DNA of 51,862 nt from Fibrobacter sp. (GCA_017475045.1 JAFVGH010000136.1:1-51862); one strand, 5' to 3'; shown: positions 35,372 through 44,122, counted from the stretch's first letter. Made by a program: numbers and translations. The notes: generated by a model not told the origin, from the letters alone.

Positions 35372-36793
35372 CTACCTAACAACTTCCACCTTGCCGTTGT
35401 GCAGGTACTTGCCCTTATCGGTGGGCTTGCCATTCAGCTTGCGGCCCTGCAGATCAAACCACAGGTCTGCATGACGCCCGATAGAATGGACGGCATCCAG
35501 CCTGCCCTCCTGAACCCTTACGTCATTCGAAGCTGCAGATTTCTTCAGGATGTTTCCAGCATCAGTATTTACTTGTTGCACACGCGGGTCAGGCTCTATG
35601 CGGGCGTACGGGCGCCAGCGGCAGGCGGGCACACGAGTCTCATAAGGGAATAGCGACGTGCTTTCGGCAGATTGCCCCGCCCATACCCTCAAACCGTCAG
35701 CGATATAGAGCTTCCCGTAATGTCCATCGCCATCCTCACTACCTATGGCGCTTCCATTTTTCTTGCCCGCATCCGCTCCGGCCCAAGCTACAACCTTTCC
35801 GCCATAAATTTTGACATCGGCACCGTCGGAATCTTCACCGCCACCGATACCCGCACCCCACCCCGTGCCATCGGCAAAGACATCGCCACCATAGACGGTG
35901 AGCGATCCGCCATTGATTGAAGGACCAGGAGCGAACTTTTCTCCGCTACCAATACCGGCCGCATCAGTGCCGCCGTAAGCCTTGACCGTGCCGCCATAGA
36001 TGGTGACCTTGGATCCGCTAGCATCCTGACCGCCACCGATTCCTGCTCCGTGTTTGCCACCGTGAGCCTCTACTGTGCCGCCATAGACGGTAAGCGTGCC
36101 GCCATGTTTCACCCCATTTAGCTGCTCTGCGCTGCCTATGCCAGCCGCATCTTTTCCGCCATAGGCTTTAACAGTGCCTCCATAAATGGTGACAGAGCCT
36201 CCATTCCCGTTTCTACCTCCTCCAATACCGGCAACGAATTCCGCGTTTAGGGGCTTTTCACTACGGGCAATAATTGAGCCACCATGAACGACCAATGTCC
36301 CCATGTTTCCGCCATCCCATCCGCCACCAATAGCGGCAAGTGAAACTGTACCATCTACAGGCGATTCCATGGCACCGCCAAGATTCTCTAGAGCGGTGAC
36401 CAGTTCCACGGATTCTGCCTGAATTTTGCCTGAATCATGTTCCTGTCCGTAAATATTGAGGGTGGACCCTTCATTAATGGCAATCTGTCCTTTAAGCGTC
36501 GCACCGTCGCAGATAACAAGATTTCCGCTAGCACCAGGAGGGGCAAAGACGCTCAATCGGGTGACGGTTCCCTTGACAACATACCATGTATCGGCCTTGA
36601 CGGTGTCCTTCTTTTTTTCGAAATTACCGCTCAAAACGGTATACTCGGTAATGGCCGTGTCCGTCTCAACGACCTTTTTGCTAGCATCGTCCCAACTGCG
36701 CTTAACGAAGTGGATAGGCTCAGCCGTCCAGGCCTCTGCAAAGGCGAACGCGGCAAACGGCAAAGCGATAAATATGGTTTTTGCGGTAGACAT
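35372..36793 (-). CDS. secreted Gly-rich repeat protein with Por-type tail
   Basis: A 473-aa exported protein with a signal peptide (about 1-19). A beta-rich N-terminal region precedes five or more degenerate ~27-residue repeats of the form VTIYGGTVKAYGGKDAAGIG (about 165-360), alternating with GAGIGGG turns; this predicts a parallel beta-helix. Similar Gly-rich repeats occur in rumen and gut bacterial surface proteins, some annotated as carbohydrate-binding. It ends WFDLQGRKLNGKPTDKGKYL plus HNGKVEVVR, nearly identical to the tail of the 1455-aa protein, also at DNA level. It has its own promoter B, and AGGAGG precedes the ATG. Confidence 0.82.
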   Translation of the reverse strand: MSTAKTIFIALPFAAFAFAEAWTAEPIHFVKRSWDDASKKVVETDTAITEYTVLSGNFEKKKDTVKADTWYVVKGTVTRLSVFAPPGASGNLVICDGATLKGQIAINEGSTLNIYGQEHDSGKIQAESVELVTALENLGGAMESPVDGTVSLAAIGGGWDGGNMGTLVVHGGSIIARSEKPLNAEFVAGIGGGRNGNGGSVTIYGGTVKAYGGKDAAGIGSAEQLNGVKHGGTLTVYGGTVEAHGGKHGAGIGGGQDASGSKVTIYGGTVKAYGGTDAAGIGSGEKFAPGPSINGGSLTVYGGDVFADGTGWGAGIGGGEDSDGADVKIYGGKVVAWAGADAGKKNGSAIGSEDGDGHYGKLYIADGLRVWAGQSAESTSLFPYETRVPACRWRPYARIEPDPRVQQVNTDAGNILKKSAASNDVRVQEGRLDAVHSIGRHADLWFDLQGRKLNGKPTDKGKYLHNGKVEVVR

Positions 36794-36825
36794 ACCGGCC
36801 TCCTAGAGAAGGTTCTTACCCTCAT

Positions 36826-36854
36826 AATATATTCTAGGATATCCATAATGTCAA
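36826..36854 (-). promoter_or_regulatory. conserved promoter B
   Basis: On the minus strand -35 TTGACA (36849-36854), a 17-bp spacer and -10 TATATT (36826-36831), followed by ATGAGGGTAA. Upstream AATATATT and ATCATTT blocks match promoters A and C. Confidence 0.82.
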
Positions 36855-36913
36855 ATATATTGTTTTTATAGAAATGATAAATTATAATTATAATTAAAAA
36901 TTAGGGTATAAAA

Positions 36914-36991
36914 AGGTGATGCCGGAATCCCGAAATAAATTCGGGACAGGCTCTATCCGGGGTAAACTCCGCCCGTAAGGGCGGGGATACA
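36914..36991. repeat. composite intergenic repeat with hairpins
   Basis: GTGATGCCGG opens the element. Hairpins CCCGAA/TTCGGG and CCGCCC/GGGCGG follow, ending GGGGATAC. It sits upstream of the FISUMP lipoprotein gene and belongs to the dispersed hairpin repeats of this window. Confidence 0.55.
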
Positions 36992-37031
36992 ATATGTATA
37001 TTTCTTATGAAATATTTCGCGAGAGGTGATT

Positions 37032-38090
37032 ATGGCTTTCAAGAAAAGCATCATTCCGAGCAAGCGTTTTGTCATTGCGAGCACCCTTGGGTGCGTGGCA
37101 ATCTCTTTCCCGCTGTTCCTTGTCGCCTGCAGCAATGCTTCTAGCAGCAGTGCAGATGAAACTAATGAGACCGCAGAAGATTACATGTTCACCCTAGAAG
37201 AACTTGAAGAAATGGGCGTGCCTATTTTCGAGTCCTCCGACGACCTTAAAAAGGAAAAGTGTGGCGACGAAAACGAGTTCGAGACGGTTTATGTAAAGGC
37301 CGACAGCAGTTTCTATATGTGCGACAATGGCAAATGGGACAACGACTTCAGCGGCGATAACTTCACCATAGAAATCCCGGTTGTGGACTCCAAAGACGAC
37401 TTGGGCGAATGTGGCGAGGAAAACGACGGCGAAATGTTCAGGGTGCCCAGGGACACAATCTACGACACCTACGCCTGCGAAGACGGAGAGTGGATTTCAG
37501 ACTTTGGCGGCAACAGCGGCGAACCCGTGGACCCTAAAACCGTGGTCAAGGGAACGTTCAAAGACGAACGCGACGGCAGGACCTACAAGACCGTAAAAAT
37601 TGGCAAACAGACCTGGATGGCGGAAAACTTGAACTATAAAGTCAGTAATAGTTACTGTTATGAGGGTAAGGCTGAAAATTGCAAGAAATATGGCCGACTT
37701 TATAGGTTCGATGTGGTAAAAGAAGCATGTCCCGATGGTTGGAAAGTTCCGACCAAAAAATCATGGGAAATTCTACTTGCAACTACTTTAGACTTTTATA
37801 CAGAGACTACTCCCGATTCAATAAAGGTCAGAAATCCTTTTGCTGCAATCAAGTTTGAATCGTTTATGGGATTAAACAACGACCCTTACGGATTCAAAAT
37901 TCTTCCTACGGGAAGAAGGCTTGATGGTGATGGATATAAGGATGCGGACAAATCACGTGCATTCTTTTGGACATCTACGGCATATTTCAATAGACCTCTT
38001 TACATCTCATTCATTTCTAAAAACTCAGGAATGTTGGCTTACCCCGGTAATTTTAACATGGGACTTGCTATCCGTTGCATAAAGAAGTAG
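37032..38090 (+). CDS. FISUMP-domain lipoprotein
   Basis: A 352-aa lipoprotein. The signal peptide ends in the lipobox FLVAC (Cys about 35), followed by a Ser/Asn-rich linker. Two related ~50-residue segments, each ESSDDL.../DSKDDLGECGEENDGE... and ending CDNGKW / CEDGEW, form a tandem repeat. Then comes the Fibrobacter succinogenes major paralogous domain: RDGRTYKTVKIGKQTWMAEN, CPDGWKVPTKKSWE, RAFFWTST and a terminal AIRCIKK. Such domains are surface-exposed and greatly expanded in Fibrobacter; the function is unknown. The start at 37032 (ATG, GAGAGG upstream) is chosen over the GTG at 37026. Confidence 0.93.
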   Translation: MAFKKSIIPSKRFVIASTLGCVAISFPLFLVACSNASSSSADETNETAEDYMFTLEELEEMGVPIFESSDDLKKEKCGDENEFETVYVKADSSFYMCDNGKWDNDFSGDNFTIEIPVVDSKDDLGECGEENDGEMFRVPRDTIYDTYACEDGEWISDFGGNSGEPVDPKTVVKGTFKDERDGRTYKTVKIGKQTWMAENLNYKVSNSYCYEGKAENCKKYGRLYRFDVVKEACPDGWKVPTKKSWEILLATTLDFYTETTPDSIKVRNPFAAIKFESFMGLNNDPYGFKILPTGRRLDGDGYKDADKSRAFFWTSTAYFNRPLYISFISKNSGMLAYPGNFNMGLAIRCIKK

Positions 38091-38106
38091 TCTCCGTTTA
38101 GCACCT

Positions 38107-39051
38107 ATGGATATCGAATACCTATTACTGCTACAAAATTTCAGGATCGCCATAAACGACGCACTTACGCCGTTTATGGAAATGATATCGCTTTATGCGG
38201 TCACGTTCCTGTGTATTGTGCCGACACTGGTGTACTGGTGCGTAAGCAAGCGCATGGGGCTTTTCAGTTTTACAGCATGGTCCCTGACCACCGCCCTGAA
38301 CGCCACCGTCAAACTGTGCGTCTGCGCCTACCGCCCCTGGATTCGGGACACCCGCATTTTACCTGCGGGCAAGGCCATCGAGACGGCGGGTGGTTATTCC
38401 TTCCCCAGCGGGCATACCACCACGGCAACACCCATCTATGGCAGCTTCGCCATGCTACTCTGGAAGCGGATGCGTTTTATCGCATTTATCTGCATTGCAG
38501 GCATTCTGCTGACCGGATTCTCCCGCAACTACCTAGGGGTCCATACGCCGCAAGACGTGCTGGTGGGCCTTGCCGAAAGCTGCCTGATGCTCTTTGCCAC
38601 ATTCAAGATTTTCAAGTACCTTGACACCCACCCCGAAAAGGAAAAGTGGTTCCTGCTTGCCGGTTTTGTAATTGGCTGGATAGCGCTTGCCTTTATCACC
38701 TTCAAGCCCTACCACGTGGACTATGTAGACGGAAAAATCCTGGTGGACCCGCAAAGAATGATGATTGACGCCTACGGCGACATCGGCCAGCTGATATTCT
38801 TCTGCGTCGTGAGATTTATCGACAAAACCTGGATAAAGTTCAAACCTGCCTTCAACAAGAGGAACCTGGCCTACGCCCTTGTGGGTGCCATTCTGCTATT
38901 CTTTATCATCAGCCTTGCAAGCTATTCCCACGGGTCCTCTTCCGGCTCAGTACAGGCTGCCCAATGGGCCAAGTTCTTCGCCCGCGGATTCCTGATGGTC
39001 TATGTCTTTGTGCTCTGGCCGCTGGTGATGAAGCTGCTGAACAGAAGATGA
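38107..39051 (+). CDS. PAP2-family membrane phosphatase
   Basis: A 314-aa integral membrane protein with the three phosphatase motifs: K-x6-RP (KLCVCAYRP, 69-77), PSGH (100-103) and SR-x5-H-x3-D (SRNYLGVHTPQD, 139-150). Six or more hydrophobic helices surround them. Expected role: dephosphorylating a lipid phosphate such as undecaprenyl-PP or a phosphatidate at the membrane. It has no clear Shine-Dalgarno and lies 16 nt after the FISUMP gene, probably in one transcript. It is convergent with the L,D-transpeptidase gene. Confidence 0.92.
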   Translation: MDIEYLLLLQNFRIAINDALTPFMEMISLYAVTFLCIVPTLVYWCVSKRMGLFSFTAWSLTTALNATVKLCVCAYRPWIRDTRILPAGKAIETAGGYSFPSGHTTTATPIYGSFAMLLWKRMRFIAFICIAGILLTGFSRNYLGVHTPQDVLVGLAESCLMLFATFKIFKYLDTHPEKEKWFLLAGFVIGWIALAFITFKPYHVDYVDGKILVDPQRMMIDAYGDIGQLIFFCVVRFIDKTWIKFKPAFNKRNLAYALVGAILLFFIISLASYSHGSSSGSVQAAQWAKFFARGFLMVYVFVLWPLVMKLLNRR

Positions 39052-39052
39052 G

Positions 39053-39769
39053 TTAAAAGCTTCCGCCGAGATTCTCGAGGGAATTGATAATCACGACGCA
39101 ATCCTTGGACACGTTCTGCATCACAAAACGCATCTTGTCCAAGGGAATCGCCACGCAGCCGCCCGTATAGGGTTTGCGGTCACCGAACACATGCAGGAAT
39201 ATGGCCGAGCCCTTGCCCGGAGTGCCTTCGGCGTTATAGCTGATGTTCAGGCAATATTGGTAGTGAATCGGGTAATCGGCGATACGTTCGCTGTTTTCCT
39301 TATCCAGGTCAGGAACATCCCTGAGACTCACCAGTTCGTTGTAGTGCTTGCCCTCGCGCATGTCTCCTGACCAATAGGTGTCGTCATCGGCCCTGGTGTA
39401 TTCAAATGCCGTTCCCGGGTCTTCGGAATTTCCGAAAGCCTTGTTGAACTTGAACGTGCCCACGGGAGTCATGCCGTCGCCTTCCTTGGTCTTGCCAAGT
39501 CCATTCTTGCCGATAAATCCCGGAGTGGACATGATCATCTGCCACTTGCCATCTACCTTCTTGTGCATCGAGACCCATGCCGTTGTACCTTCATAAACAG
39601 CCACCACAAAAAGCTGCTTTGCCGTATCGGCTTCGGGCAGTCTCGTCACCCATTCCGGAGACTCGCCGATGGAATTTGCATTCGAAGACGAACCATCGGC
39701 TGCATAGGCCGTAAAGGCAAGCACCAAGACGGTAAGTGCAGTGGTAACAAGACTCTTGATATTCAGCAT
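39053..39769 (-). CDS. L,D-transpeptidase (YkuD-type) family protein
   Basis: A 238-aa exported protein with signal peptide LVTTALTVLVLAFTAYA. A YkuD-like catalytic segment has HVFGDRKPYTGGCVAIP; the nucleophile is Cys at about 205, with His about 12 residues earlier (the Ser/Thr-x-Gly-Cys pattern). Expected role: L,D-transpeptidation of peptidoglycan or lipoprotein attachment in the periplasm. The ATG at 39769 has GAGGAG 6 nt upstream; the upstream frame would run into the previous gene's space. It follows a 63-aa exported protein by 26 nt and shares promoter C. Confidence 0.88.
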   Translation of the reverse strand: MLNIKSLVTTALTVLVLAFTAYAADGSSSNANSIGESPEWVTRLPEADTAKQLFVVAVYEGTTAWVSMHKKVDGKWQMIMSTPGFIGKNGLGKTKEGDGMTPVGTFKFNKAFGNSEDPGTAFEYTRADDDTYWSGDMREGKHYNELVSLRDVPDLDKENSERIADYPIHYQYCLNISYNAEGTPGKGSAIFLHVFGDRKPYTGGCVAIPLDKMRFVMQNVSKDCVVIINSLENLGGSF

Positions 39770-39795
39770 GATGGACTCCTCAATATCATTTGAGG

Positions 39796-39987
39796 CTAGA
39801 TAACCCAAGCAAGGGTTACCACAGGGAGAAATTTATTTTCAGCGGTGGCAGCGTAAAGGCTAGACGGAATAAAGGCCTCATTTTGAACGAAAATACCCTC
39901 CGGCCTCGGACATTTAGGAGGGAACGTCCCCTGGCTAAATGCAAATGTTGCAGTAAACATGGCAGCGATAAGAATAAGCTTTTTCAT
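39796..39987 (-). CDS. small exported protein (63 aa)
   Basis: A 63-aa protein with a clear signal peptide (MKKLILIAAMFTATFAFS) and a ~44-residue mature part, QGTFPPKCPRPEGIFVQNEA onward, with one Cys. No family is recognised. AAGGGG lies 6 nt before the ATG at 39987; the 82-codon frame starting at 40044 would extend over promoter C. It is first in an operon with the L,D-transpeptidase. Confidence 0.75.
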   Translation of the reverse strand: MKKLILIAAMFTATFAFSQGTFPPKCPRPEGIFVQNEAFIPSSLYAATAENKFLPVVTLAWVI

Positions 39988-40028
39988 GACGGGCCCCTTG
40001 ATGAGAGTTTCTTGTTCTTTACTCCCAT

Positions 40029-40057
40029 AATATACCCTTACCAATCCATAAAGTCAA
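40029..40057 (-). promoter_or_regulatory. conserved promoter C
   Basis: On the minus strand -35 TTGACT (40052-40057), a 17-bp spacer and -10 TATATT (40029-40034), then ATGGGAGTAAAG. Upstream ATTATATAT and ATCATTT blocks match promoters A and B. Confidence 0.8.
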
Positions 40058-40108
40058 ATATATAATTCTAATCAAAATGATAGATTTTGTATATCATTTA
40101 CATCAAGC

Positions 40109-40138
40109 ACAAAAAAAGATGGTCGAATGACCATCTTT
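40109..40138 (-). terminator. rho-independent terminator after nfnB (bidirectional)
   Basis: AAAAGATGGTC and GACCATCTTTT form an 11-bp stem with a 4-nt loop (40114-40138). T-runs lie on both sides, the longer one on the minus strand after the Nfn genes. Confidence 0.85.
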
Positions 40139-40163
40139 TCTCAAATCTAAGATTTGAAGAAGT

Positions 40164-41663
40164 TTATTTCTTCAAATATTCATTTATACCGGCAGCGGCG
40201 CGACGCCCCTCACCCATGGCGAGAATCACGGTTGCAGCGCCGAGCACGATGTCACCACCGGCATAAACCTTCTCCATGAAGGTCTTGTTGGCAGCGGCAT
40301 CTTCGAGAAGGATATGACCCTTCTTGTCCACAGAGAGTTCCGGCGTGGTGTTGCTGATAAGCGGGTTGGAACCGTTACCGATAGCAACGAGCACGGTGTC
40401 GCATTCAATTTCGAAGCTTGCACCTTCGACCTTGACCGGACGCGGACGGCCCTTTTCATCGGGTTCGCCCAGCTCGTACTTGTCGACCAGCATGCCACGG
40501 ACGTGGCCGGCTTCGTCGCCAAGAATCTTAGCCGGGTTCTGCAGAACGCAGAATTCGACACCCTCTTCCTGAGCATGGAGAACTTCTTCCTTACGGGCAG
40601 GCAGTTCGTTCATGCTGCGGCGGTAAACGATACGGACCTTTTCGGCACCGAGACGGAGAGCCATACGGGCAGCATCCATAGCGACGTTACCGCCACCGAG
40701 AACCACCACGTTCTTGCCGGGCCACATCGGGGTATCGGCATGTTCCTTGTCGTAGGCACGCATCAGGTTAGCGCGGGTCAGGTATTCGTTAGCGGCGAAC
40801 ACACCCACCAGGTTTTCACCTTCGATGTTCATGAACAGCGGAAGGCCAGCACCGGTACCGACGAACACGGCATCAAAGCCGTCCTTATCAATCAGGTCCT
40901 TGAGCTTGCGGGTACGGCCAATCACAAAGTTGGTCTCGAACTTCACGCCCATGGCAGCGAGAGATTCGATTTCGTTGTCCACGATCTTCTTGGGCAGACG
41001 GAATTCAGGAATACCGTAGCGGACCACGCCACCCAGCTTGTGGAAAGCTTCGAAGATGGTCACGTCGTGGCCTTCGCGGCGCACGTCGGCAGCAACCACC
41101 AGGCCGGCAGGACCGGAACCGATCACAGCCACCTTCTTGCCGGTAGCGGGCTTAACGGCAGGCACAGAGGCGCCACCGTTGTTGCGTTCATAGTCGGCAG
41201 CAAAGCGTTCCAGACGGCCAATAGCCACAGCCTGGTTCACGTCCTTGTGCATCTTGCCCATGGTGCAGTTCATCTGGCACTGGCGTTCCTGCGGGCAAAC
41301 GCGGCCGCAGATTGCCGGGAGCAAGCTGGTTTCCTTAATTTTCGCGATAGCGGCCTTGAAGTCACCTTCGGCAATCTTTGCAATGAAGGCCGGGATGTCG
41401 ATGTGCACCGGGCAGCTTTCCACGCAGAAGGGCTTCTTACAGGCGAGGCAGCGGTTGGCTTCCACGATAGCCTGGGCTTCGGTATAACCCTGAGCTACTT
41501 CTTCCATCACGCGGGCGCGGTAGCTGGGTTCCAGCTGCGGCATGGGCTGAGCCGGAATAGCAGTCTTGTCCTTGGGCTTGAGCGGCTGGGGAAGAGCCTT
41601 GATCTTTTCGAGTTCCACCTTGGCGGCGGCATCCAACTGTTCACGAGTCAAATGTTCAGACAT
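40164..41663 (-). CDS. NfnB-type NADPH oxidoreductase (GltD-like) subunit
   Basis: A 499-aa flavoprotein. The N-terminal Fe-S domain has CLACKKPFCVESCP (about 71-84) and CGRVCPQERQCQMNC (about 117-131) for two [4Fe-4S] clusters. The FAD motif VIGSGPAGLVVAADV (about 176) and the second dinucleotide motif VVLGGGNVAMDAAR (about 297) follow. Alone it would be called glutamate synthase small subunit. Paired with the next gene it fits the large subunit of electron-bifurcating NADH-dependent reduced ferredoxin:NADP+ oxidoreductase (NfnB). Its ATG shares an A with the preceding stop (TAATG) and has AAGGAGAG. A role in NADPH/ferredoxin balance suits an anaerobe. Confidence 0.87.
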   Translation of the reverse strand: MSEHLTREQLDAAAKVELEKIKALPQPLKPKDKTAIPAQPMPQLEPSYRARVMEEVAQGYTEAQAIVEANRCLACKKPFCVESCPVHIDIPAFIAKIAEGDFKAAIAKIKETSLLPAICGRVCPQERQCQMNCTMGKMHKDVNQAVAIGRLERFAADYERNNGGASVPAVKPATGKKVAVIGSGPAGLVVAADVRREGHDVTIFEAFHKLGGVVRYGIPEFRLPKKIVDNEIESLAAMGVKFETNFVIGRTRKLKDLIDKDGFDAVFVGTGAGLPLFMNIEGENLVGVFAANEYLTRANLMRAYDKEHADTPMWPGKNVVVLGGGNVAMDAARMALRLGAEKVRIVYRRSMNELPARKEEVLHAQEEGVEFCVLQNPAKILGDEAGHVRGMLVDKYELGEPDEKGRPRPVKVEGASFEIECDTVLVAIGNGSNPLISNTTPELSVDKKGHILLEDAAANKTFMEKVYAGGDIVLGAATVILAMGEGRRAAAGINEYLKK

Positions 41664-42550
41664 TACTTGCTCTCCTTGGCCTTTGCGTCAGCCATCTTAT
41701 CAATGTTGCACTTGTGGCCGTCGTTTGCACCGAAACGGTGCAAGGCTTCCTGTTCCTGGGGCTTGAAGGCGCCCATACGCTGGAGCATGTTGTTCCAGTC
41801 CACTTCGTGGCCGTCGAATTCCGGGCCATCGACGCAGACGAACTTGGTCTTGCCACCGATAGTCACACGGCAGCCACCGCACATGCCGGTTCCGTCCACC
41901 ATGATGCTGTTGAGGCTCACCACGGTCTTCACGCCGTAGGGCTTGGTGGTAAGGGCGCAGAACTTCATCATGATCGGAGGACCGATGGCCAGCACCATGT
42001 CGGGCTTGCCCTTGGTGTCTTCGCAGAGTTCCTTCAACGGTTCGGTCACGAGGCCCTTGCGGCCGTAGGAGCCGTCGTCGGTCATGAAAATGATCTCGTC
42101 GGCGAGGGCGGTCATTTCTTCCTTCATGAGGAAGAGGCTCTCGTTACGGGCACCCATGATGATGGTGACCTTGTTGCCGGCCTTCTTCATAGCCTGGACA
42201 ATCGGGTGCATCGGGGCAATGCCCACGCCACCGCACACGCAAACCACGTGGCCAAAATTCTCGATGTGGGTCGGGGAACCCAGCGGGCCCACGAGCACCG
42301 GGATATCGTCACCCACTTCGAACTTGGAAAGTTCAGTGGTGGTCTTACCGACGGTCTGGAAAATCAGGGTGATAGAGCCTTCAGTCGTGTCGGCATCGGC
42401 GATGGTGAGAGGCACGCGTTCGCCGTTGTCCTTGTTCGTCTGGAGGATGATGAACTGGCCTGCCTTACGCTCTTGGGCGATCAGCGGGGCCTCGACGCGG
42501 AATTGGAATACCGCAGGAGATAACTGTTTTTTAAAGAGAATTTTTGCCAT
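41663..42550 (-). CDS. NfnA-type FAD/[2Fe-2S] oxidoreductase subunit
   Basis: A 295-aa protein of the dihydroorotate-dehydrogenase electron-transfer (PyrK/SudB) type. It has an N-terminal FAD-binding barrel (GQFIILQTNKDNGERVPLTI) and an NAD-binding domain (VCVCGGVGIAPMHPIVQAMK). The C-terminal [2Fe-2S] Cys cluster is GMCGGCRVTIGGKTKFVC (about 221-238), then DGPEFDGHEVDW. With the adjacent GltD-like gene it makes NfnAB. No pyrD is nearby, which argues against pyrimidine synthesis. A T8 tract plus TACTTTTC box lies 10 nt before the ATG, and no Shine-Dalgarno is seen. Confidence 0.87.
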   Translation of the reverse strand: MAKILFKKQLSPAVFQFRVEAPLIAQERKAGQFIILQTNKDNGERVPLTIADADTTEGSITLIFQTVGKTTTELSKFEVGDDIPVLVGPLGSPTHIENFGHVVCVCGGVGIAPMHPIVQAMKKAGNKVTIIMGARNESLFLMKEEMTALADEIIFMTDDGSYGRKGLVTEPLKELCEDTKGKPDMVLAIGPPIMMKFCALTTKPYGVKTVVSLNSIMVDGTGMCGGCRVTIGGKTKFVCVDGPEFDGHEVDWNNMLQRMGAFKPQEQEALHRFGANDGHKCNIDKMADAKAKESK

Positions 42551-42589
42551 AGTGAGACGAAAAGTAGAAAAAAAACGAGCCTCACAAAA

Positions 42590-42618
42590 AGAGATGCCGG
42601 GTCAAGCCCGGCATGACG
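42590..42618. repeat. intergenic hairpin repeat (GCCGGG/CCCGGC type)
   Basis: ATGCCGGG (42595-42602) and CCCGGCAT (42608-42615) with a 5-nt loop, flanked by AGAG and GACGA. It lies between nfnA and the esterase gene. Confidence 0.65.
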
Positions 42619-42646
42619 ACATACATTTAGGCCGCTTTAGCTGCTT

Positions 42647-44083
42647 CTACTTTCTTAGCCCTATCCGGCGGGCACGTTCTCCCTGGACCCGCAGGTAATA
42701 GACCCCGTTGCCAAGTCCTTCTAGACTAACGGTTTCGCCCCTAGAGGCCCGGCCTGCCATGACCCGACGGCCATTCAGCTCAAAGACGCCGTACACAAGG
42801 TTCTCACCCCGTTCCACCGTAAAGCTCCTGTTACCCTCGCCCATCGTTATGCGGCTGGCCAAAGCCAGGGCCACCATCGGCAGAGAGGTAGGCTTCCGCC
42901 ATGCCGGTACAGAATCCACCGCCAAATTGTAGAGGAAGGCAAAAACCTTATTTTGTACAGAATCCGCATAGACCACCTTATTGCCTTTCTCGTCGGTACG
43001 GGTGGCATCGTAAAATTCGTGTTTCAGGCCAAAACCCCTCGGAGCATAAAATTCATGATAAACCTTTCCCTCGTTGAGGATAGAATCAATCACAGCGCTT
43101 CCGTATAGGGTAGGAGTATGGACAACCAGGTTCATACTGAGCATGCTCAAGTAGGAACTCTTGCCCTCAAGCATACGGTTCACATCGCTGATGGCATAGC
43201 CCTTACCAAAGGGCATCACGTAGTCCGAATCCCCATGGGCAAGGAATACCGGCACCTTGCTATTCTTCACCAGGTTTGCGTCGTGAATGGCGCCCCATAG
43301 GGCCACCACACCGTTTGCATGCCCACCTACACCAGCCGCTCCATATTCATCCAACTCACCAAGGGAAGGAGCCCCCTTCTTGTCCACATAAGACGGAAGA
43401 TCCTTCTTACTCCTGGCATAAATATTCTCAAGAGCCAACATTCCACCAGCACTATTCCCGACAATGTAAATCTTGTTGGTGTCAATCTTTAAGCTCCCTG
43501 CGTTCTTGCGGAAATAGCGGACTGCGGCGTGCACATCTTGTACAGCCTTGTATACTGTCCTAGCAAAATCCACACTATCGATAATTTCATCAGTACCGCT
43601 ACTCGCTTCCTTTTCAGTCATCAGCACACCCTGGCGGTATTCCAGCGAGGCCGTCACATAGCCACGTGCCGCAAGGGAATCCGTGTAGGCCACGGTTTTC
43701 TGGGTAAAGTCATCCTTGCTACTGGCTACAAAGGCGCCTCCATGACAAACAATAACAGCGGCTCGTTTTTCGGCATTATCAGCCTTCGGTTCGTAGACGT
43801 CCATCACCAAAGGCTGCTCCTTGGTAATTTCTTCCTTATAGAAATACAACATCGGTTCTATACCGAACGATTCCATCAACGAAGACAAACTGTTGTAGTT
43901 ATCACCATCCTTGGCATCCAAGAAAGGAACATTCTCGGCAACAGTCACCGTCTTTGCCGCGCTTACTTCAAATAGGCGGTCCTTATAGCGCACGCCAGCA
44001 GCAGACGCCCAAGACGCTACAAACAAAATAACAGCCAGTGCTGCAAACCAATTTTTTGAAGGTGATTTTTTAGAGGTGACCAT
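42647..44083 (-). CDS. secreted alpha/beta-hydrolase (esterase) with Por-type tail
   Basis: A 478-aa exported protein with an N-terminal signal/anchor (about 11-28). A carboxylesterase-type alpha/beta-hydrolase domain has the oxyanion-hole HGGAF (about 112-116), the nucleophile elbow GNSAGG (Ser about 210) and a later AHGDSDYVMPF with the likely catalytic Asp. The C-terminal ~60 residues form a Por/type IX-like sorting domain: LVYGVFELNGRRVMAGRA, LGNGVYYLRVQG and a basic end. Expected role: extracellular ester hydrolysis, for example of acetylated plant polysaccharide (inference). It has no Shine-Dalgarno; a TAGATTTG box lies 4 nt before the ATG. Confidence 0.88.
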   Translation of the reverse strand: MVTSKKSPSKNWFAALAVILFVASWASAAGVRYKDRLFEVSAAKTVTVAENVPFLDAKDGDNYNSLSSLMESFGIEPMLYFYKEEITKEQPLVMDVYEPKADNAEKRAAVIVCHGGAFVASSKDDFTQKTVAYTDSLAARGYVTASLEYRQGVLMTEKEASSGTDEIIDSVDFARTVYKAVQDVHAAVRYFRKNAGSLKIDTNKIYIVGNSAGGMLALENIYARSKKDLPSYVDKKGAPSLGELDEYGAAGVGGHANGVVALWGAIHDANLVKNSKVPVFLAHGDSDYVMPFGKGYAISDVNRMLEGKSSYLSMLSMNLVVHTPTLYGSAVIDSILNEGKVYHEFYAPRGFGLKHEFYDATRTDEKGNKVVYADSVQNKVFAFLYNLAVDSVPAWRKPTSLPMVALALASRITMGEGNRSFTVERGENLVYGVFELNGRRVMAGRASRGETVSLEGLGNGVYYLRVQGERARRIGLRK

Positions 44084-44087
44084 ACGT

Positions 44088-44095
44088 CAAATCTA
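44088..44095 (-). promoter_or_regulatory. TAnnTTTG box before the esterase gene
   Basis: TAGATTTG on the minus strand behind TTTTC, 4 nt before the ATG at 44083, which lacks a Shine-Dalgarno sequence. It suggests a leaderless transcript. Confidence 0.4.
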
Positions 44096-44122
44096 GAAAA
44101 GCGGAGCAAACCGCAGCATAAG

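Noticed and set aside
40164..41663. Annotation as glutamate synthase small subunit (gltD)
   Set aside because: No large glutamate synthase subunit is nearby, and the overlapping PyrK/SudB-like partner fits NfnAB better; the alternative cannot be fully excluded.
40314..41939. 541-codon plus-strand ORF
   Set aside because: Antisense shadow of the NfnB/NfnA genes with the same kind of composition; no start signal.
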